Assembly: GCA_013286205.1 (NCBI GenBank)
Contig: JABDGD010000020.1
Coordinates: 1 to 38,227, forward strand
Reading direction: 5' to 3'
Source of the DNA: Candidatus Firestoneibacteriota bacterium
GTDB lineage: Bacteria > Oederibacteriota > Muellerivitia > Muellerivitales > Muellerivitaceae
DNA length: 38,227 nucleotides
The notes under the pieces: model-generated
The model's input: the letters and a program-made list of their open reading frames with translations, nothing else
What the model was told of the DNA's origin: nothing
Databases searched by the model: none
Shown: positions 16,178 through 24,336 of the stretch, piece after piece
Numbering within the stretch: the stretch's first letter is position 1
Layout: every line of letters starts with the position of its first letter
Program-made: the position numbers and the translations under genes

Positions 16178-18454
16178 ATGAAAAACTCAATTGTTCCGAT
16201 GCCCACCGCCCAGCACCGCGAAGGATGGTTCTTTTTCAGCCTGGTTTGTTTATGGGTGGGGTTTGTTTTTTTCAGCTTCTTCTCGCAGCTCGACCGTACA
16301 TTTCATTTTTGGGGTTTGTTGTTTAACGCCGACGCTTTTCCTCCGGCGGACAGCGCTCAGTGGTGGAAGGTCTGGGGCGAATCACTTGGCGCGGTTTTAA
16401 CCACGGTTATTGTTTCGGCCGCGACTTTGTCGTTAGGCAAAAGAGTCCGCGTCTTCTTTCAATTGGATTTTTCAAATGCCTGGGCCCGGTGGGGGTTCAA
16501 TTTTGGGTTGGGCGCAGTGGTTTTGGGTTTCTTTTGGATTGGGACGGGTTTGTGCGGTCTCTGGTATTTGCCGGTCCGTCAGGGTTTGACCGCGGCCATT
16601 TTGCTGCTTTTGTTATGGGATGGTTTTACGCTGGGCCGCCGCTTTTTTCAGCCCGTGGAGGGTTCACAACCGAGGCCGGGTTGGAGCTATGGTTTTTTGT
16701 GCTTAACCGGTTTGGCCTATGTTCTTTTAACCCTGATGGTGAATTTAACTCCGGAAAATTTTTATGATTCGATGGTTTATCACCTGGCGGTGCCGCAATA
16801 TTGGCTGGACCACCACGGTCTGAGCGACTTTCCCACCAATTTTTTCTCTAACTATCCCTATGGCGCTGAGACTTATTTTTTAAACGGTCTGGTTTTTCAG
16901 GGGACCGAAGCGGCAAAAATGCTGCATGCCGTTACTTTTGTTTTTTGCGCCATCCTGGCGGGCGGCTGCGCCTGGGAAATCGGCGGGGCCCGGTCGGGCT
17001 ACCTGGCTTTGGGGCTGGTGCTGACGCTGCCGCTATTGAGCCTCAACATTTGGACCACTCAAGTTGAAGGTTTTCTGACCCTGGCGATTCTGCTCTTTAT
17101 CTATGCCCTCAACCGGTGGGCCCGTAATCAGGAGTCGCAGTGGCCTTTCATCGCCGGTCTGTTCGCCGGGCTGGCAGTCGCGGCAAAATATAACGGCGCC
17201 ATCGCTATCGCGGCGGCCTTTGTGATTCTGGCATTTCGCAACCGAGACTTTTTTACCAATAACCGTTGGGTTTCCTGGGCATGGTTTGGCGCCGCCTTCA
17301 TGCTGGTGGCGGGTCCCTGGATTCTTAAAAATTGGTCTTACACTGGTAACCCTACCTTTCCTTATTTCACTTCGTTGTTTCACGGACGGCATTTGCCAAC
17401 CGAGGGTTATGAAAGACTTTTAACTGAACAGCGGGGAAGAATAGTGACGCAATGGTGGGATTGGCTGATGCTGCCCTGGAAATTGATCATGACCAATCCG
17501 GATAGCTACAGTTTCGCCGGGCCGGTGGCACTGGCTTTACTCCCGCTTATCTTTTTATTCAAACTGCGTCATCCTGCCTTGCGTTTTTTGGTTTGGTATT
17601 CACTTTTAATTTTTGTGATCAGTGTGTCGGTAACACACATTCTGCGGTTCATGGTGCCGGATTTTGTGCTTCTTTATATTTTGCTGGCTGGCGCTTTGGC
17701 CGGCGGGGATAAACCTTTTTGGGGTAAGGCGGCCGCCTGGGTAGCGGGCGTTTCGGCGGTTTTATGTTTCGGGTATTTAGCCAATATCAGCCATTACTAT
17801 TATGACTTTTCAGGTATCGTCTCGGGCCGTCAAACCCAGGAACAATACTTAACCGATTCTCGAAAACTGACGTCCTATTACGGTATGTCTCAATGGTTAT
17901 CGGGCCATTTGCCGGATGATAAGCGTCTATTGATCGTGGGTGACGCGCGGGGACTTTATTACAAACAACCTTTTTTAACGAACACCGTTTTTGACACTCA
18001 AACCCTAGCGCGGATCGCGTGTGAGGAAAAAGACGCTCAGGGCATCGCCCGCCGCTTGCGGGAATTGGGCGTGGATTACTTGGTGGTCAATGGTTTGGAA
18101 GGGATTCGGGTCTCAAAGGATTATCACCATTACGAACTGACAACGGATCAATGGAATCATTTGGATGACTTTGTTCAACGGGGAACCCAGCTGATGTATT
18201 CCGATAATCTGCAAGGTGTTTATGGGATTCTGCCCGAATTAAAGAAATCGTCGAAAGATGAAAAGGCGGATTTGATTCTGCTTTTCTCACCTCCGACAAG
18301 CCAGTTTTTTGCTGACGTCAAAAAGCGGGATATGAATAGCGCCGAGGAAGATTTGAAACAAACGGTTCAACTTTATCCCTTTTCGAGTTTTTGGAAAAAA
18401 CAAAAGAGCAGTTTTGAGAAATCAGCCGCTTTATCAAAAAACAACACGAGATAA
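16178..18454 (+). CDS. GT-C membrane glycosyltransferase (GT39/ArnT-like), copy 2
   Basis: This 758-residue paralogue of the preceding gene follows it after 19 bases. It has the same plan: polytopic N-terminal part, loop motif LTPENFYDSMVYHLAVPQYW, a run of further helices with GPWILKNWSYTGNPTFPY shared almost word for word with copy 1, and a soluble C-terminal domain with LLIVGDARGLYYKQPF and YLVVNGLEGIRVS. The ATG at 16178 has only a weak GGGCGG upstream, so translation may depend on coupling. Tandem duplication followed by divergence suggests two related but distinct sugar additions. Confidence 0.85.
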   Translation: MKNSIVPMPTAQHREGWFFFSLVCLWVGFVFFSFFSQLDRTFHFWGLLFNADAFPPADSAQWWKVWGESLGAVLTTVIVSAATLSLGKRVRVFFQLDFSNAWARWGFNFGLGAVVLGFFWIGTGLCGLWYLPVRQGLTAAILLLLLWDGFTLGRRFFQPVEGSQPRPGWSYGFLCLTGLAYVLLTLMVNLTPENFYDSMVYHLAVPQYWLDHHGLSDFPTNFFSNYPYGAETYFLNGLVFQGTEAAKMLHAVTFVFCAILAGGCAWEIGGARSGYLALGLVLTLPLLSLNIWTTQVEGFLTLAILLFIYALNRWARNQESQWPFIAGLFAGLAVAAKYNGAIAIAAAFVILAFRNRDFFTNNRWVSWAWFGAAFMLVAGPWILKNWSYTGNPTFPYFTSLFHGRHLPTEGYERLLTEQRGRIVTQWWDWLMLPWKLIMTNPDSYSFAGPVALALLPLIFLFKLRHPALRFLVWYSLLIFVISVSVTHILRFMVPDFVLLYILLAGALAGGDKPFWGKAAAWVAGVSAVLCFGYLANISHYYYDFSGIVSGRQTQEQYLTDSRKLTSYYGMSQWLSGHLPDDKRLLIVGDARGLYYKQPFLTNTVFDTQTLARIACEEKDAQGIARRLRELGVDYLVVNGLEGIRVSKDYHHYELTTDQWNHLDDFVQRGTQLMYSDNLQGVYGILPELKKSSKDEKADLILLFSPPTSQFFADVKKRDMNSAEEDLKQTVQLYPFSSFWKKQKSSFEKSAALSKNNTR

Positions 18455-18461
18455 CTGAAAT

Positions 18462-19358
18462 ATGTCAAAACTTTATAATCCTGAAGACGCCTGGGTGCCT
18501 TCGGGTCTGGTGAGTGTGATTAGCCGCGCGGAAGTGGAAAAGTGTGTTGGCGCAACGTCTGAAACGCTTGAACTGCTTTCAGGCGGACAGGCGAATACGA
18601 ATATCCGTATGGGTTCTGACCGGGTTTTGCGTTTGTACCGCAGGGACGCTTTGGTTGCCGGCAAAGAATTGTCTCTTTTGAAAAAGAACTGGAAAAGTTT
18701 TGTGGTTCCCGAGGTGATCCAATCGGGTGATGGGTTTTTAGTGACGAAATATATGAATCACTCCGCTCTGGAAGACACGGCCGAAATAGGTTCAGCGCTG
18801 GGGAAGACTTTGGCCGAAATTCATTCCCGTGCTTACCCGACTCCGGGGTTTCTGAACTCCGATCTTTTAATTGAAGAGGCGATGGAAGATTTTGTGGATG
18901 ATATGTGGAGTTATCTCTGTTCTTTTATGGACGTTCCGCCCAAACCCGCTTTGCCCACAGCGCTCTTAGATGAAGTGATCGCTTTTTTTGACTCGAAAAT
19001 TGATGGGTTGAAGCAGTCAGCAGGGGCCTCGGTGCTGCTGCATGGCGACTTTAAGGTCTCTAACCTGCACTGGAGCGAGCAGGGTAAACCCCTGGTTTTA
19101 GACTGGGAATTCGCTTATGCGGGGTCCGCTTTGATGGATCTCGGCCAACTTTTCCGCTGGCCGACGTCTCAAGACTTTGAGAATGCTTTTGTTCAAGCCT
19201 ATCAATCCGCGGGCGGGCATTTGGTGGAGCGGTGGAAATATGAAGCGGATATTTTAGACCTGATTAATTTGGCGGGTTTGCTGTATAAATCCACACCAGA
19301 TTCTCAAAGGTCTCAAGATGTTACAGATAAGATCAAGTCGACAATACAAGCCGGATAA
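18462..19358 (+). CDS. aminoglycoside-phosphotransferase/choline-kinase-fold kinase
   Basis: A 298-residue soluble kinase of the APH fold. The nucleotide-binding lobe has LLSGGQANTNIRM and a Leu-Arg-Leu strand; the C-lobe shows the Brenner motif HGDFKVSN (H194-N201, catalytic D196) and the metal-binding DWEFA (D214). This fold phosphorylates small molecules such as sugars, choline or aminoglycosides. It starts 7 bases after the second glycosyltransferase and ends 12 bases before the ligase, so it should be in the same operon; a sugar or lipid-head precursor is a reasonable substrate, whereas drug resistance is not indicated by context. Confidence 0.85.
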   Translation: MSKLYNPEDAWVPSGLVSVISRAEVEKCVGATSETLELLSGGQANTNIRMGSDRVLRLYRRDALVAGKELSLLKKNWKSFVVPEVIQSGDGFLVTKYMNHSALEDTAEIGSALGKTLAEIHSRAYPTPGFLNSDLLIEEAMEDFVDDMWSYLCSFMDVPPKPALPTALLDEVIAFFDSKIDGLKQSAGASVLLHGDFKVSNLHWSEQGKPLVLDWEFAYAGSALMDLGQLFRWPTSQDFENAFVQAYQSAGGHLVERWKYEADILDLINLAGLLYKSTPDSQRSQDVTDKIKSTIQAG

Positions 19359-19370
19359 ATAGGACTATTC

Positions 19371-21308
19371 ATGAACAACCGTTTTAATCAAATTCTCATC
19401 AGTCTCCTATTAGTTTGGGTGCCTTTGGCTTTTTTTGTCAGGGCCGCCGATGGGTTCACTCTGGCCAAAGAACTGGTGGGGCTTTTAGTGGTGATCCATT
19501 TTGCTTTTTTAACCGGCATGAAAGGCGCTTCGATTTACCGTCAACCGCTGGTCATCACAACTCTTCTATTTACTTTGTGGATGGTGGCCGATTCCTACGG
19601 TGTCAGTCTGGTGAAATATGAGGTGATGGCTGGTTCCTATCATCTTTGGCTTATTTTGGGAACGCTCGTGGCGGTGCTCTTTGTCTGCTCCAAAGGTGTC
19701 TCTTATGAAAAAACATTGATGGGGGCGGTCGCGACCGGCGCTTTTATGTCGCTCTATGGGTTCTTTCAGGTTTTGGGTATGGACCATTACGATTGGAATA
19801 CGCATTTTGAGGCGCGTGCTTTTGGCACTTTAGGCAATCCGGATTATTTGGGCGGCTATCTGGTGGCGCTTTTGCCTTTAGCTTTTGTTTTGACTCTCCG
19901 CACTTATGGACAATTACCCTTTGGTATCAAAAAAGTGATTCCGGCCAATTCCAGTCAAAAGACCTGGTTTTGGCTGCGGGCAATGACCCTTCTTATTTTT
20001 GTAGGTCTCTTGTTAGCCAGAGTAAAGGGTTCCTTTATCGCTTTGACCCTGGCGGTTATTTTTATGGGGTTATTCTTTTTGTTTCCGATCGGCCGTGAGT
20101 TACTTCTGAAAAATAAACGTTATGTTTTGATTTGTTTGGGAGTTCTGGCGGTAGGCGCAGGAACCTATATTTACCGCCATGGTGGTTTGGAAGCTTTGAG
20201 CGCGAAACAGGTATCGGTTGAACAACGAATCGCGAATTATCAGGTTGCCTGGACCATGGTGAAAGACAATTTATGGACCGGTGTGGGGCTGGGACAAATA
20301 GGCGTTCAATATCCTAAATATCAGGCACTGGCTTATACGCCCGCCGAATATCCGGATCATCCTTTTACCTATTCTGAACATGTTCACAATGACTTCCTTC
20401 AGTTTTGGGTTGAAGGGGGATTGATCGGTTTCGTTTTGTTCCTCATCGTACTGGGCGTTTATGGATTTAATTCGATTCAGCTTTTCAAAGCTTCAGATAT
20501 CTCTAAAGAGAAAAAGGAACTACTCTTCGCGGTTTTGGCTTCCATGACAGCTTTGCTGGCGCAGTCTTTGAGCAACTTTCCTTTACAAGTGGCGCCGACC
20601 GCGATTTTGTTCGGTTTGTTTTTGGCCGCGCCTTTGGCTCTTCGGCCATCCAGTTCTATCAACTCTTCTTATAAACTTTCTATGGTTCAACAAGCGATTT
20701 TGACTTTGTCGATTTCCATCTTTTTGGTGTTAGGCGTGCTGGCGATTGCTGGCTCAATCGCTGCCAGAGACACCCGGGGAGAAACGGGAGCGGGAAAAGG
20801 GGAATTGGCTGTGAATTTTGGCGACCGATGGTTGGCATTGAATCCCCAGAATTCCAAAGCCTGGAACGCGAAGGGCTCGGCTTTGTCTTTGGCCGGAAAA
20901 CCAGATGAAGCTTACGCGGCTTTTCAAAAGTCCCTCGAACTAAACCCCGACTATGTGGAAAGTCTGACCCAAATGGCGAATATTCGAGTGGCTCAGGGCA
21001 AACCGGGAGAGGCTTTAGAATTATGCGACAAAGCTTTGGCGATTACGCCGAACTATTCTTCGCCGATCTGGACGAAGGGCGTTTCTTTGTTCCAACTAAA
21101 GCGTTACGAAGAATCAGCTAAGGCTTTTGAAAGCTTCTTAACTTACGCGCCCCGTGATACGCAAACCTACTTGAACCTGGGGGTTTGCTATATTCAATTG
21201 CACCGCAAGGCGGACGCGGTCGCGGCCTGGAAAAAGGCTTATGAATATGACCCCAGTAACATCCAGGCTTTGGCTTATTTAAAAAGTCAGGGCGTAATAC
21301 TGAAGTAA
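19371..21308 (+). CDS. O-antigen ligase/polymerase-like protein with TPR tail
   Basis: A 645-residue protein with about 11-12 membrane helices (about 1-465) and a C-terminal TPR domain (about 485-640). The Wzy/WaaL/PglL-type periplasmic loop contains RIANYQVAWTMVKDNLWTGVG and SEHVHNDFLQFWVEGG, whose His and Arg residues are typical of this family. Four TPR units follow (such as AWNAKGSALSLAGKPDEAY). The family joins a polyprenyl-linked glycan to lipid A, to another repeat unit, or to Ser/Thr of proteins. With the GT-C enzymes next door it is the likely final transfer step of the cluster. The start ATG 19371 has AGGAC upstream. Confidence 0.88.
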   Translation: MNNRFNQILISLLLVWVPLAFFVRAADGFTLAKELVGLLVVIHFAFLTGMKGASIYRQPLVITTLLFTLWMVADSYGVSLVKYEVMAGSYHLWLILGTLVAVLFVCSKGVSYEKTLMGAVATGAFMSLYGFFQVLGMDHYDWNTHFEARAFGTLGNPDYLGGYLVALLPLAFVLTLRTYGQLPFGIKKVIPANSSQKTWFWLRAMTLLIFVGLLLARVKGSFIALTLAVIFMGLFFLFPIGRELLLKNKRYVLICLGVLAVGAGTYIYRHGGLEALSAKQVSVEQRIANYQVAWTMVKDNLWTGVGLGQIGVQYPKYQALAYTPAEYPDHPFTYSEHVHNDFLQFWVEGGLIGFVLFLIVLGVYGFNSIQLFKASDISKEKKELLFAVLASMTALLAQSLSNFPLQVAPTAILFGLFLAAPLALRPSSSINSSYKLSMVQQAILTLSISIFLVLGVLAIAGSIAARDTRGETGAGKGELAVNFGDRWLALNPQNSKAWNAKGSALSLAGKPDEAYAAFQKSLELNPDYVESLTQMANIRVAQGKPGEALELCDKALAITPNYSSPIWTKGVSLFQLKRYEESAKAFESFLTYAPRDTQTYLNLGVCYIQLHRKADAVAAWKKAYEYDPSNIQALAYLKSQGVILK

Positions 21309-21418
21309 TGGGGTCTTTTGCCGGGAAAACAGTGAAAGACCAAGTTCCAATCTTAATATGAACTAAATTGAGTTAACGCCGTCTATATTTTGAAGCGATT
21401 TCAAGGGCGGCGGTATTG

Positions 21419-21958
21419 ATGAAAAGTCTCTTAGCGGTTCTTTCACTTATTTTGATGGCTCTGGTGCCCATGGCTTGTACTACGGGCCGGGGTACGCCTT
21501 TAACTCCGCCAGTTTTAACACCCACACCGACCGCTACAACTGTTTGCGGATTTACACCGGTGACCTTACCCAGCCGTGTTGTGTCTGTCAGCGTCCCGAA
21601 TACAACCCTGATCCATAATCTCACCGAATGGAACGCTTATTACAGCGCTTCTTTCGGATTGATTGGGACTCCCGCTCCGGTTCCCGCGCCACCCGTCGAT
21701 TTTTCAACCCAAATGCTATTGATGGGTTGGACTTCGGTTTGCCCCGGGCAAATGATCAATTTGGTAAGTGTGTGCGAAGGCCCCACTCAAATTACCGCGG
21801 ACTTTACCACCCAAGTGCCCTGTGTGTTGTGCTCTGTAGCAACTACTTTTGGGATTCCTTGGGCCGTTGCCATACCTCAATCCAGCTTGCCGTTAGTCGT
21901 CAATTACACCGCGATTGCGCCCTGTACTTTCGCGCTGACGCCCACACCCACACCTTGA
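21419..21958 (+). CDS. small Cys-rich lipoprotein, possibly PrcB_C-like
   Basis: A 179-residue exported protein whose signal peptide ends in VPMAC (Cys20), a usable though not ideal lipobox. A Thr/Pro linker leads to a compact domain (about 45-165) with several Cys. The pattern VDFSTQMLLMGWTSVC followed by two beta strands and FGIPWAVAIPQSS recalls the PrcB C-terminal fold, but this is a weak call. The protein ends in LTPTPTP, in the style of the large stalk proteins further right. ATG 21419 is preferred over the adjacent TTG 21416, with AAGGGCGGCGG upstream. Confidence 0.7.
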   Translation: MKSLLAVLSLILMALVPMACTTGRGTPLTPPVLTPTPTATTVCGFTPVTLPSRVVSVSVPNTTLIHNLTEWNAYYSASFGLIGTPAPVPAPPVDFSTQMLLMGWTSVCPGQMINLVSVCEGPTQITADFTTQVPCVLCSVATTFGIPWAVAIPQSSLPLVVNYTAIAPCTFALTPTPTP

Positions 21959-21986
21959 ACGATTTTAAGTCTTTCGTTTTGCTTTG

Positions 21987-22063
21987 AAATTGAACGAAAT
22001 GGCTTGAGGCGTGCTTTGCCTTCTTGAATCATTATCATCTGACCTTCGGTTAGTGATAAATTA
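21987..22063 (+). promoter_or_regulatory. repeated promoter-like element, copy A
   Basis: This stretch aligns with 24209-24285 over its whole length. Shared blocks are AAATTGAnCGAAATG, CCTTCTTGAATnATT, CCTTC-G-TAGTG and TAAATTA. TG-A-TAAATT (22054-22062) reads as an extended -10 box. It abuts the ATG at 22064, so if it is the promoter the message would be leaderless or translation would begin at ATG 22076. Confidence 0.55.
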
Positions 22064-24199
22064 ATGATCAAGAATATGAAAAACTTCAATCTCACTTATC
22101 AACCCTGGGTCTACGGGATTCTCTTCACTTTTTCAAACGCTATTTTGGTTTACGCGAAGCTTTCGATTGTTTCTCAAATGTGGGTTGTGCTTTTTGGTGT
22201 TCTTTTGCCTTTTATCTTCGCGGTGATGTCCGCGCCCGTGATCTATACCGCCGAAACGCCTTCTTATCAAAAAGAAATGTTTTCTGTCTCCGCTTCGGGA
22301 TGGAAATGGGCCGCGTTGTTTTTAATCGCCGCCTTTTTAGTGACCCGTTGCGCGAAGTTGGGAACGCCCAACTGGTGGCTGGGGCAGGACGACGCATTGA
22401 TGGCTCTTTATACTTTGCCATGGCTCCAAGCCTGGCATTGGAAGGCTTTTGTGACACTGGGACAGGATCCCAGCACGCTCAGCCATTTTTGCTACGCTGT
22501 TTTTAAGCTGACGAATTCCGCGTTTTTAAGCTATCAAGTGCCGCCGATTTTGATTTCAGGCTGCACCGCATGGCTGGCCTATCTCGCCAGCCGCCATTAC
22601 TTTTCTAAATCCATTTCATTTCTCGTTTTATTTCTTTTCGTCTTAAGCGACTGGGCCATGGAAATCTCATGGCCTCTGCTACCGGGCATTCTGATGCCGT
22701 TATGGGTTTGTTTGTTTTTTTATGCTTTGGCCCGTTTTAGACAAGCGAAAAAGGTAAAGGTCCAAAGATGGCTGGCCTTGAGTATGGGATTGGTATTGGG
22801 TTTGGGGCCCTATACTTTCTTCGCCTGGCCGGTCTTTTTTATATGGGCCGCTGTCGTGGCGGTGAGGGCTGTGATTCGCCAAACAAGTCAACCGGCTTTC
22901 AATATTGTCCTCGTGATTTTGGGTATGGGTGCTGGGTTAACTCCTTTTTTGGCTGGAGTGGTACAAGAACATTACGGTGGTTATTTGTTGTCCATTTCAG
23001 AAATCGGCAAAGATTTTGGGTGGGTGAAGCGGGTCTCGATGACCGTCGAATACTTTTCGGTTTTGGTTTGGGGCAGTGGGGATGGTAGTTGGATTCCGTC
23101 TCAGGGAGGTTTTTTAAACGTTCTTTTGGCCTCCGCGTTTTTTCTGGGATGGATTGAACTGATTCGATGCCGTCGTTTACTTCCTTTGGTTTACTTTGCC
23201 GCCGCTTTCATCTTTCTACTGGCCCCTGGCGTCTTATCGCACGACATGGAAACCCACCGGATTCTTTTACTTCTTCCGGGAGTGTTGGCTGTCACGGCCA
23301 TAGGCATTTATGCTTTGTTTTTGAACGTACCGGTTACTTCGAGCGTGGTTTGGTTAGTTCTGTTTCTCGCAGGTTCGGCCTTGATTGATCTCTCCCGGGC
23401 TAACGTTCCGCTGAACTGGAGTGAAACCCCAGCCCAAACTAAAAATGAGCGTCTTTTTAGTTATGGGATTCTCAAAACTATCGCGGATAAAAAAGGGCCA
23501 GGCCTGCTCTTTAATGAAATGATTCCCAATACCAAAGACTACTCGCTGACTTACTGTAGCTATGGCTTTAACGCGGCGTTAAACCCCCATCTGCCGCCTG
23601 AAAAAGCCCAGTGGGCCTCGATCTTTACGCTGAACCATTATGTGCCATTGCTGCGGAAGCGGTTTCCCGAACTCCGGTGTTTCAACCTTCCAACGAGCGA
23701 TAAAAATGTGGCCAGTGCCCATGTTTTGGTTTGGGTCCCCATCACGGAGAGTTCGAGACCCGTTTTTTTACAGTGGGCGGCCTTTCAACAGTTTCAGTTA
23801 AAGAATAATTTGGAAGTGATCGATACGCCCAGCGGACAGCCGCTGCAAAAAGTAATTAAGAATTTTTTAGACTATTACCCATCAGTTCCGAAGGACGCAT
23901 TCCTGCAGTCCTGTTATTTTCAGCGATTGGGCTTTTTATACAGCTCTGAGAGATCGTTTTTTCCTCAAGATGATTGGACTACCTGGGGAAAATGCTCTCC
24001 CGTTTTTTATTCTTCCTTTAATCTGGGATATCAAAATGTGTTCTTGTGTGAATGGTTCGCCAAGCTGCTGCGATCTGAGGGGAAGTTGGATGAGTCGCGG
24101 CGGTTGTTTAAACAGGCTTTGAAATTGTCTCCGCAAAATACATGGCTGGAGTATGAACTGCGGCAGACAGTCGCGCCCCCGCCTCGTGAAACCTTTTAA
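22064..24199 (+). CDS. polytopic GT-C-like membrane protein with TPR-like tail
   Basis: A 711-residue membrane protein with about 11-12 helices. After helix 3 the loop NWWLGQDDALMALY carries the paired acidic residues expected of a GT-C active-site loop, followed by a conserved-looking amphipathic stretch. The periplasmic C-terminal part (about 455-711) is soluble and ends with one TPR-like unit, RLFKQALKLSPQNTWLEYEL. It is distant from the tandem GT-C pair but of similar design. The annotated ATG 22064 has no ribosome binding site and directly abuts a -10-like box; ATG 22076 is an alternative. Function as a glycosyltransferase is likely but not proven. Confidence 0.75.
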   Translation: MIKNMKNFNLTYQPWVYGILFTFSNAILVYAKLSIVSQMWVVLFGVLLPFIFAVMSAPVIYTAETPSYQKEMFSVSASGWKWAALFLIAAFLVTRCAKLGTPNWWLGQDDALMALYTLPWLQAWHWKAFVTLGQDPSTLSHFCYAVFKLTNSAFLSYQVPPILISGCTAWLAYLASRHYFSKSISFLVLFLFVLSDWAMEISWPLLPGILMPLWVCLFFYALARFRQAKKVKVQRWLALSMGLVLGLGPYTFFAWPVFFIWAAVVAVRAVIRQTSQPAFNIVLVILGMGAGLTPFLAGVVQEHYGGYLLSISEIGKDFGWVKRVSMTVEYFSVLVWGSGDGSWIPSQGGFLNVLLASAFFLGWIELIRCRRLLPLVYFAAAFIFLLAPGVLSHDMETHRILLLLPGVLAVTAIGIYALFLNVPVTSSVVWLVLFLAGSALIDLSRANVPLNWSETPAQTKNERLFSYGILKTIADKKGPGLLFNEMIPNTKDYSLTYCSYGFNAALNPHLPPEKAQWASIFTLNHYVPLLRKRFPELRCFNLPTSDKNVASAHVLVWVPITESSRPVFLQWAAFQQFQLKNNLEVIDTPSGQPLQKVIKNFLDYYPSVPKDAFLQSCYFQRLGFLYSSERSFFPQDDWTTWGKCSPVFYSSFNLGYQNVFLCEWFAKLLRSEGKLDESRRLFKQALKLSPQNTWLEYELRQTVAPPPRETF

Positions 24200-24208
24200 T
24201 TAGCCTAA

Positions 24209-24285
24209 AAATTGACCGAAATGCCTAACCTGCCAGCGTCCTTCTTGAATGATTGTGTCACCCTTCCGATAGTGTTAAATTAGTG
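24209..24285 (+). promoter_or_regulatory. repeated promoter-like element, copy B, before the RelA/SpoT gene
   Basis: Second copy of the element at 21987-22063. Here TG-T-TAAATT (24273-24281) is the extended -10-like box, and the expected start near 24288 gives a leader of about 48 bases ending in AAGGGT before ATG 24337. TTGTGT (24253-24258) sits 17 bases upstream of TAAATT and could serve as -35. The spacing suits a real promoter for the stringent-response gene. Confidence 0.6.
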
Positions 24286-24336
24286 GAGTAAGTCGGCTTT
24301 CGGCTATGGCCGGGGGCTGCGAAGGGTAAACAAATC

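Noticed and set aside
18462..19358. Antibiotic-resistance aminoglycoside phosphotransferase
   Set aside because: The fold is shared by many metabolic kinases; the glycan operon setting does not support resistance.
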